A stretch of 19,489 nt of DNA from assembly GCA_943349675.1 (NCBI GenBank), contig CALQZN010000011.1, positions 1 to 19,489 on the forward strand, given 5' to 3'. Origin of the DNA: Candidatus Nomurabacteria bacterium. GTDB taxonomy: Bacteria; Patescibacteriota; Minisyncoccia; Phycocordibacterales; SBAW01. Both the position numbers and the translations under genes were made by a program. Within the stretch, counting starts at the first letter, position 1, and every line of letters starts with the position of its first letter. The notes below the pieces were generated by a model that made no database searches, was not told the origin of the DNA, and saw only the letters and a list, made by a program, of their open reading frames with translations. Below are positions 15,187 through 19,489 of this stretch, piece after piece.

Positions 15187-17083
15187 TTTCCGTTTCTGGC
15201 GGCGTTTGGGTGTCAGTTTTCTCAGTCCCTGCAGCGTCTTGCTGTGGGGATTCTTTTTGTTCGCCTCCGGCTTTTTGTACCGCTTCGTATACTTTTGACA
15301 ACTCGCTCGAGAGTTCTGTTAGCGCAGTTTTTATCTCCGTAGCATTTTCAGATGTCTTCTTTGATTCTACTGCTGTAATTTTTTCGTTAATAACAGTCTC
15401 AAGTTCTGCAGGCACTTTATCTTTATTGTCGGTAAGTGCCTTGCGAGCTGCATATACGGTTTGCTCGGCTTCGTTGCGCACGCTCGCCAATTCTACTTTT
15501 GTTTTGTCGCTGTCGGCATTTGCCTCTGCATCTTTGCGCATCTTTTCGATATCAGCGTCAGAGAGTCCCGACGACGCCTCAATACGTATAGACTGCTCTT
15601 TGTTTGTTGCTTTGTCTTTTGCTTTAACGGCGAGTATACCGTTTGCGTCTACGTCAAAGGTTACTTCTACTTGTGGCAGGCCGCGCGGTGCAGGTGGGAT
15701 GCCGTCGAGTACAAACCGCCCGAGCGATTTATTGTCCCCCGCCATGGCGCGCTCGCCCTGGGTGATATGGATTTCAACGCTAGTTTGATTATCTGCTGCG
15801 GTCGAGAATACCTGTGATCGGCTTGTAGGGATGGTTGTGTTGCGCTCAATTAATTTTGTTGCAACACCGCCCATGGTCTCGATACCGAGGGAAAGTGGGA
15901 TAACATCGAGCAACAGTACATCTTTGACGTCGCCGCCGAGGATCCCGCCTTGGATTGCTGCACCAATGGCTACCACTTCGTCGGGGTTGACCGACATGTT
16001 TGGCTTTTTGCCAAAGTACTTCTCTACTGCAGCCTGCATTGCTGGCATGCGGGTTTGGCCGCCGACCAAAATAACTTCATGGATGTCCCCTACTTTAAAT
16101 GGCGATGCTTCCATTGCGCGCTTGGTGATGTCGAGTGCGCGCTGGATAAACTCGGCAGACAGCTCTTCCAATTTCGCTCGCGAAATTTTAATAAGAAGAT
16201 GGCGTGGGCCCGATGCGTCAGAGGTAATAAACGGGATGTTTACTTCGGTGTCTACAGCTGTCGAGAGTTCAATTTTTGCCTTCTCTGCTGCTTCGTCGAG
16301 GCGCTGCCTTGCGAGTGGGTCGTTGCGGACGTCTATACCGCTTTCTTTTTGGAATTCGGTTGCCAAAAAGTCGATGATTTTTTGGTCGAGGTCTTTGCCG
16401 CCCAGGTGTGCGTCGCCATCGGTGGAGCGGACTTCAATAGAACCCTCCCCTTCTGTACCCATAGTTACTTCAAGTACGGAGATGTCGAAGGTGCCACCAC
16501 CAAAGTCAAACACCACCACTTTTTCGTCCTTCTTTTTATTAAAGCCGTATGCAAGCGCTGCCGCAGTTGGCTCGTTGATGATGCGCTTAACATCGAGGCC
16601 TGCGATTTTGCCTGCGTCGCGTGTTGCAGCGCGTTGTGCGTCGTTGAAGTAGGCAGGTACAGTGATAACCGCTTCGGTAATAGGCTCACCTAAACGCTTT
16701 TCTGCATCAGTCTTCAGTTTTTGGAGTATCATTGCAGAGATTTCTTCAGGGCGAGACCACACCTCCCCCATCTGTACCTCTATGCCGCCGTTTGCAGACT
16801 TGCGCATCTCGTAGGGCAAGACAGCTTTGTCTTTTTGCACAGCAGGCTCGTCAAAGTTGTGGCCGATAAAACGCTTGATTTGGTAGATAGTATTTTTTGG
16901 GTTGGTCACGGCTTGGCGGCGCGCGATAAGCCCGGCCAAACGCTCGCCAGTTTTGGAGGTTGCAACAATGGACGGTGTGGTGCGTGCGCCTTCTGCATTC
17001 TCGATTATCTGTGCCTCGCCGCCGCGCATCACTGCAACTGCGGAGTTTGTGGTACCAAGGTCAATGCCTAAAATTTTTCCCAT
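15179..17083 (-). CDS. dnaK: DnaK, Hsp70 chaperone
   Basis: Hsp70 of 634 aa that binds unfolded peptides in an ATP cycle driven by DnaJ and GrpE. The ATPase domain begins [14 protein letters not shown] (phosphate-1 motif at 5-13), has [22 protein letters not shown] at 142-163, and phosphate-2 [10 protein letters not shown] at 191-200. The linker [13 protein letters not shown] leads to the substrate-binding domain, which has the usual [13 protein letters not shown] and GIPPAPRG blocks. The C-terminal lid ends in a polar, Thr/Glu-rich tail. Length is normal. It follows grpE by 22 nt with no Shine-Dalgarno. No terminator is visible after its stop, which overlaps the convergent microprotein gene by 8 bp. 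Confidence 0.98.
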   Translation of the reverse strand: MGKILGIDLGTTNSAVAVMRGGEAQIIENAEGARTTPSIVATSKTGERLAGLIARRQAVTNPKNTIYQIKRFIGHNFDEPAVQKDKAVLPYEMRKSANGGIEVQMGEVWSRPEEISAMILQKLKTDAEKRLGEPITEAVITVPAYFNDAQRAATRDAGKIAGLDVKRIINEPTAAALAYGFNKKKDEKVVVFDFGGGTFDISVLEVTMGTEGEGSIEVRSTDGDAHLGGKDLDQKIIDFLATEFQKESGIDVRNDPLARQRLDEAAEKAKIELSTAVDTEVNIPFITSDASGPRHLLIKISRAKLEELSAEFIQRALDITKRAMEASPFKVGDIHEVILVGGQTRMPAMQAAVEKYFGKKPNMSVNPDEVVAIGAAIQGGILGGDVKDVLLLDVIPLSLGIETMGGVATKLIERNTTIPTSRSQVFSTAADNQTSVEIHITQGERAMAGDNKSLGRFVLDGIPPAPRGLPQVEVTFDVDANGILAVKAKDKATNKEQSIRIEASSGLSDADIEKMRKDAEANADSDKTKVELASVRNEAEQTVYAARKALTDNKDKVPAELETVINEKITAVESKKTSENATEIKTALTELSSELSKVYEAVQKAGGEQKESPQQDAAGTEKTDTQTPPETETK

Positions 17084-17105
17084 AGTGTTTTATTTAGTTG
17101 AGTAA

Positions 17106-17621
17106 TTATTTTGTAAGTGTGTAGACGGCGACTTGTGCGGGGCGGATAATTTTGTCGCCAATACTATACCCTGCTCGGTGGATGCTTTCAATGGTGTGGT
17201 CCTGGGCACTGTCCCCAATGGGGATCTCTTGCAGTGCTTCGTGGAGGTGCGGACTAAAGGGCTCTCCTGTGCGGCCAAACTGCGTGACGCCTATGTGCTG
17301 GAGGGACTGTGTGAGTTGTTTATGCACCAACAGAAGTTCCTTGTTGTCTGGAGAATGTTTGAGTGCCATTTCAAACGAGTCGAGTGTGGGTAGTAGTGCT
17401 TCTACAAAGTCGGCTTTGATGCGTGCCTCGCGGTCGGCGTAGAGCCCCACTTCTTCTCGTTTGTAGTTGGCAAAGTCGGCTCGTGAGCGCTGCCATCCTT
17501 CCAAATACTCCTGCTTTTCTTCGACTGCCTTTTTTAACTTTTCGCGAAGTTTTTTTATGAGCGCCGGCCCTTCCTCTGTCTCGTCTTCTGGCACAAATTC
17601 CTCTTCTTCTGTACCGTCCAT
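17106..17621 (-). CDS. grpE: GrpE, nucleotide exchange factor of DnaK
   Basis: Protein of 171 aa from the ATG at 17621. It has an acidic N-terminus (DGTEEEE), a long charged helical segment (ALIKKLREKLKKAVEEKQEY) with LEGWQRSRADFANYKRE, the GrpE dimer-helix signature, and a C-terminal beta domain with GYSIGDKIIRPAQVAV, matching the family's GY.l.dRvLRpA.V.V. It opens the DnaK nucleotide pocket to release ADP. An earlier in-frame ATG at 17657 would put codons inside the upstream terminator and promoter, so I rejected it. The -10 ends 8 bases before the chosen ATG, so the message may be leaderless. No CIRCE heat-shock operator is visible. Confidence 0.93.
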   Translation of the reverse strand: MDGTEEEEFVPEDETEEGPALIKKLREKLKKAVEEKQEYLEGWQRSRADFANYKREEVGLYADREARIKADFVEALLPTLDSFEMALKHSPDNKELLLVHKQLTQSLQHIGVTQFGRTGEPFSPHLHEALQEIPIGDSAQDHTIESIHRAGYSIGDKIIRPAQVAVYTLTK

Positions 17622-17629
17622 ATATATAT

Positions 17630-17657
17630 ATTTTACACAAAAATCCCTCGCCGTCAA
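17630..17657 (-). promoter_or_regulatory. grpE-dnaK promoter
   Basis: On the minus strand TTGACG (17652-17657) is a strong -35, spaced 16 bp from TAAAAT (17630-17635). A run of TA repeats follows, and the grpE ATG comes 8 bases after the -10. The -35 lies in the loop and first stem base of the preceding terminator hairpin. Expected transcription start is at or next to the ATG. Confidence 0.6.
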
Positions 17658-17674
17658 ATTGGCGAGGGATTTTT
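17639..17674 (-). terminator. Terminator after rpsI
   Basis: A perfect 14-bp stem (17639-17652 with 17661-17674) around an 8-nt loop, with core CCCTCGCC/GGCGAGGG and A5/T5 ends. On the minus strand it lies 6 bases past the rpsI stop and ends in TTTTT, the form of an intrinsic terminator. Because the A and T runs are symmetrical it could also act on plus-strand transcripts. It closes the rpoA-rplQ-rplM-rpsI run. Confidence 0.85.
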
Positions 17675-17680
17675 ATTAGG

Positions 17681-18097
17681 TTAACGCTTTGACCACTGCT
17701 TGCGCTTGCGGGCTTTGACGAGGCCTGGTTTCTTGCGCTCCTTGGCTCGTGGGTCGCGTTTGAGGAACCCTTCTTTTTTAAGTGCTGTACGGAGTTCTTT
17801 GTCGTATTCGATAAGTGCGCGTGAGATGGCATGACGCATAGCTACTGCTTGTCCTGCAATGCCGCCACCATGCACCATAACAGTTATGACAAATTGTGTT
17901 GGGAGTGATACTTTCAAAAACGGCTCAAGTGCAGTAACGCGCAAACCTTCGGTGTCGAAGTAGTCGTTCAACTCTTTGTTGTTTACAAGCACCGAGGTTC
18001 GGGTCGAAGGGGTCAAACGTGCACGAGCGATGGCAGTCTTACGACGGCCAACAGCCTCGATGTAGCGTCCTTCTTCTTTTGTTTTTGTAGTAGCCAT
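17681..18097 (-). CDS. rpsI: Ribosomal protein S9 (uS9)
   Basis: Small-subunit protein of 138 aa. It has the S9 signature blocks: YIEAVGRRKTAIARARL near the N-terminus, VHGGGIAGQAVAMRHAISRAL in the middle, and RDPRAKERKKPGL followed by the basic tail KARKRKQWSKR, whose end reaches the ribosomal P site in known ribosomes. Length is normal (about 130). It follows rplM by 5 nt, the standard rplM-rpsI pair, and is the last gene before the terminator. No Shine-Dalgarno is present; the leader is A-rich. Confidence 0.97.
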   Translation of the reverse strand: MATTKTKEEGRYIEAVGRRKTAIARARLTPSTRTSVLVNNKELNDYFDTEGLRVTALEPFLKVSLPTQFVITVMVHGGGIAGQAVAMRHAISRALIEYDKELRTALKKEGFLKRDPRAKERKKPGLVKARKRKQWSKR

Positions 18098-18102
18098 ATT
18101 TT

Positions 18103-18444
18103 TTATTTCTCGATCGTCAGAAGGTTGATGCGCTTTTGCTGCAAGCGGTTTTTTGGAAGCATGCCCAGTACTGCTTTGCGGATCGCCTCGCTCTCACCTT
18201 TGCGTGCCACGAGCATAGCATAGCTCTCGATTTTTTGCCCGCCTGGGTAGCCCGAGTAGCGTACGTACTCTTTGTCGCGTGTTTTGGTGCCAGAGACTTT
18301 AACGCGTGATGCGTTTACAACAGTCACCTCTTCCTCTGCGACAAGGTTCTTTGCAAACGATGGCGAATGTTTTGCAAGCAGCGCTTTTGCCACCTCACTT
18401 GCAAGGCGTCCTAGTGTTTTATCTTTTGCGTCGATGGTAATCAT
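18103..18444 (-). CDS. rplM: Ribosomal protein L13 (uL13), short form
   Basis: Large-subunit protein. From the ATG at 18444 it is 113 aa, against about 142 in most bacteria. The core is clear: DAKDKTLGRLASEVAKALL, then VVNASRVKVSGTK, YVRYSGYPGGQK and KAVLGMLPKNRLQQK. The usual N-terminal extension (about 15 aa) is absent, and so is the C-terminal tail after the LPK block that carries a HxHAAQQP-like sequence. The frame closes normally and its neighbours are intact, so this looks like a short family form rather than a broken gene. An ATG at 18462 would overlap rplQ by 14 nt and add 6 residues. The chosen start lies 4 nt after rplQ. Confidence 0.93.
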   Translation of the reverse strand: MITIDAKDKTLGRLASEVAKALLAKHSPSFAKNLVAEEEVTVVNASRVKVSGTKTRDKEYVRYSGYPGGQKIESYAMLVARKGESEAIRKAVLGMLPKNRLQQKRINLLTIEK

Positions 18445-18448
18445 ACAA

Positions 18449-18796
18449 TTATACAAATTCAATTACTGCCATTGGTGCGGCGTCACCTTTGCGTGGGCCC
18501 ATCTTGGTGATACGTAGATATCCTCCTTGGCGCTCCCCGTATGTTTGTGCCGTCGTGATCATTTTTTGTGCAGTTGCTGCGTCACCAAGCGCGGCTACAA
18601 GCATTCGGCGGCTTACCAAGGTGTCTTTTTTGCCGCGGGTAACCATTTTTTCTACCAACGGACGAATTTCCTTAGCCTTTGCTTCGGTAGTTCTAATACG
18701 ACCACGCAGCACCAAGGAACGTGCAAGAGACTTAAGCAACGCTGCGCGCTGATTTGTCTCTCGACCGAATTTTCTGTTGGTATTTCCGTGTCTCAT
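18449..18796 (-). CDS. rplQ: Ribosomal protein L17 (bL17)
   Basis: Large-subunit protein of 115 aa. It begins MRHGNTNRKFGRETNQRAALLKSLARSL, the strongly conserved L17 N-terminus, and has GRIRTTEAKAKEIRPLVEKMV followed by GGYLRI and a C-terminal AVIEFV. Length is normal. It follows rpoA by only 2 nt, the usual rpoA-rplQ pairing at the end of the alpha operon. No Shine-Dalgarno is visible. Confidence 0.97.
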   Translation of the reverse strand: MRHGNTNRKFGRETNQRAALLKSLARSLVLRGRIRTTEAKAKEIRPLVEKMVTRGKKDTLVSRRMLVAALGDAATAQKMITTAQTYGERQGGYLRITKMGPRKGDAAPMAVIEFV

Positions 18797-18798
18797 GT

Positions 18799-19489
18799 TT
18801 ATTTAAGGATGATGCCGAGGTTAGCGAGCGAGCGTTTTATTTCCTGTATCGCCTTGGGTCCTAGACCTTCAATTTCTAACAGATCATCCTCTTTTTTGCG
18901 AGCAAGGCCACCAACGGTGCGGATGTTTGCCTTTTCGAGTGCTGAGACGGTGCGAGAAGAGAGGTCAAGGTCATCGATGCGACGCTTGAGTGCTTCTGCG
19001 GTATTTTCTGCTGTAGTAGGGTTTGCGTCTATAGATGAGGTTCCGCCGTGGGTCATAGGTGATGACGGTAGTTCTTCCTCGCGGAAGCCAACAATAGCTT
19101 TAAGTTGTGTGATCATAACCTCTATTGCTTGCTCTACTGCAACGCGAGGCTCAATAGTGCCATCAGTTTCAATGGTAAGGCGGAGGCGGTTAAAGTCGGT
19201 GCGGTCACCCACGCGCATGTTCTCTACTTCATAGTTAACACGACGTATTGGGCTAAAAATTGCGTCAACAGAAATTTCGCCGATGTCGACACGGTCTTTT
19301 TTAAGGGCTTCGCGAGGCACATATCCAAGTCCACGTTCAACACGAAATTCGGCGTCTATCTTCGCATCTTTGTCTGTCAACTCGCAGATGTAGGAGTTTG
19401 GGTTAAGTAGACGTACTTGGCCTGGTAGGGTCAAATCTTCGCCAGATACTTTTTTAGGACCTTTTGCAGATAGGGTTATTGTTTGTGGT
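18799..19489 (-). CDS. rpoA: RNA polymerase alpha subunit, C-terminal part
   Basis: The gene runs off the window, so only the last 229 codons are seen; the missing start is an edge effect, not a truncation. It opens in the N-terminal domain (LSAKGPKKVSGEDL), passes GYVPREALKKDRVDIGEISVDAIFSPIRRVNYEVE and ends the dimer domain near TDFNRLRLTIETDGTI. A Ser/Thr-rich linker leads to the C-terminal DNA-binding domain (LDLSSRTVSALEKANI to GLGPKAIQEIKRSL). Compared with E. coli, the Arg equal to R265 is kept, while positions equal to N268 and S299 appear as Ser and Ala. The open frame continues upstream, so a TTG near 19434 is not its start. Confidence 0.96.
   Translation of the reverse strand, partial: PQTITLSAKGPKKVSGEDLTLPGQVRLLNPNSYICELTDKDAKIDAEFRVERGLGYVPREALKKDRVDIGEISVDAIFSPIRRVNYEVENMRVGDRTDFNRLRLTIETDGTIEPRVAVEQAIEVMITQLKAIVGFREEELPSSPMTHGGTSSIDANPTTAENTAEALKRRIDDLDLSSRTVSALEKANIRTVGGLARKKEDDLLEIEGLGPKAIQEIKRSLANLGIILK

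Noticed and set aside
15831..16693. Two long plus-strand reading frames opposite dnaK (273 and 247 codons)
   Set aside because: They are antisense to highly conserved dnaK codons, have no family features, and are expected from codon bias on the opposite strand.
17622..17680. CIRCE/HrcA heat-shock operator before grpE
   Set aside because: The inverted repeat there does not match TTAGCACTC-N9-GAGTGCTAA; it is a terminator with A/T ends.
1..19489. Mobile elements, CRISPR arrays, toxin-antitoxin or defence genes
   Set aside because: No transposase, integrase, regularly spaced direct repeats or defence-type proteins are seen; all larger genes are core housekeeping families.

Overview
The window carries 18 protein genes packed almost end to end: 17 read on the minus strand and one very small gene on the plus strand. 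There are no rRNA or tRNA genes, insertion sequences, phage genes or CRISPR arrays. All of the larger genes are recognisable bacterial housekeeping genes. TGA serves as a stop codon in five genes, so the standard bacterial code fits. Several traits suggest a reduced-genome bacterium of the Patescibacteria/CPR, perhaps a parcubacterial lineage: a very short L13, an AspRS with no GAD insertion domain, divergent SEDS and MraY motifs, tight gene overlaps, and almost no Shine-Dalgarno sequences. That placement is inference; no marker in the window is decisive.

In the direction of minus-strand transcription (high to low coordinates), the first block is rpoA (cut by the window edge)-rplQ-rplM-rpsI, a conserved transcription/ribosome cluster. 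It ends in a perfect 14-bp hairpin terminator whose loop also holds the -35 of the next promoter. The second block is grpE-dnaK, the chaperone pair. A plus-strand 44-codon membrane microprotein gene then converges on the 3' end of dnaK. It diverges from an ABC exporter gene across a short region with a symmetrical pair of extended -10 elements.

The third block is ABC exporter-dnaJ-trpS-aspS-pepA, with gaps of 7 to 34 nt. Several of these genes have a -10-like hexamer 6 to 8 nt before the ATG and no Shine-Dalgarno, which suggests leaderless messages. A 162-nt gap after pepA holds a long, branched inverted repeat of unknown role.

The fourth block is scpA-scpB-dacA-mraY-ftsW/rodA-murG-gltX-M23 peptidase. 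Its first seven genes overlap one another by 4 to 11 nt. It joins condensin accessory proteins (chromosome segregation) to lipid I/II synthesis (MraY, MurG), glycan polymerisation (SEDS protein) and wall trimming (DacA, M23), giving a segregation-plus-cell-wall operon.

Nothing in the protein genes points to a new defence or metabolic system. The items most worth following up are the branched inverted repeat at 8108-8207, the divergent promoter and microprotein at 14979-15186, and the apparent leaderless/SD-poor gene starts.
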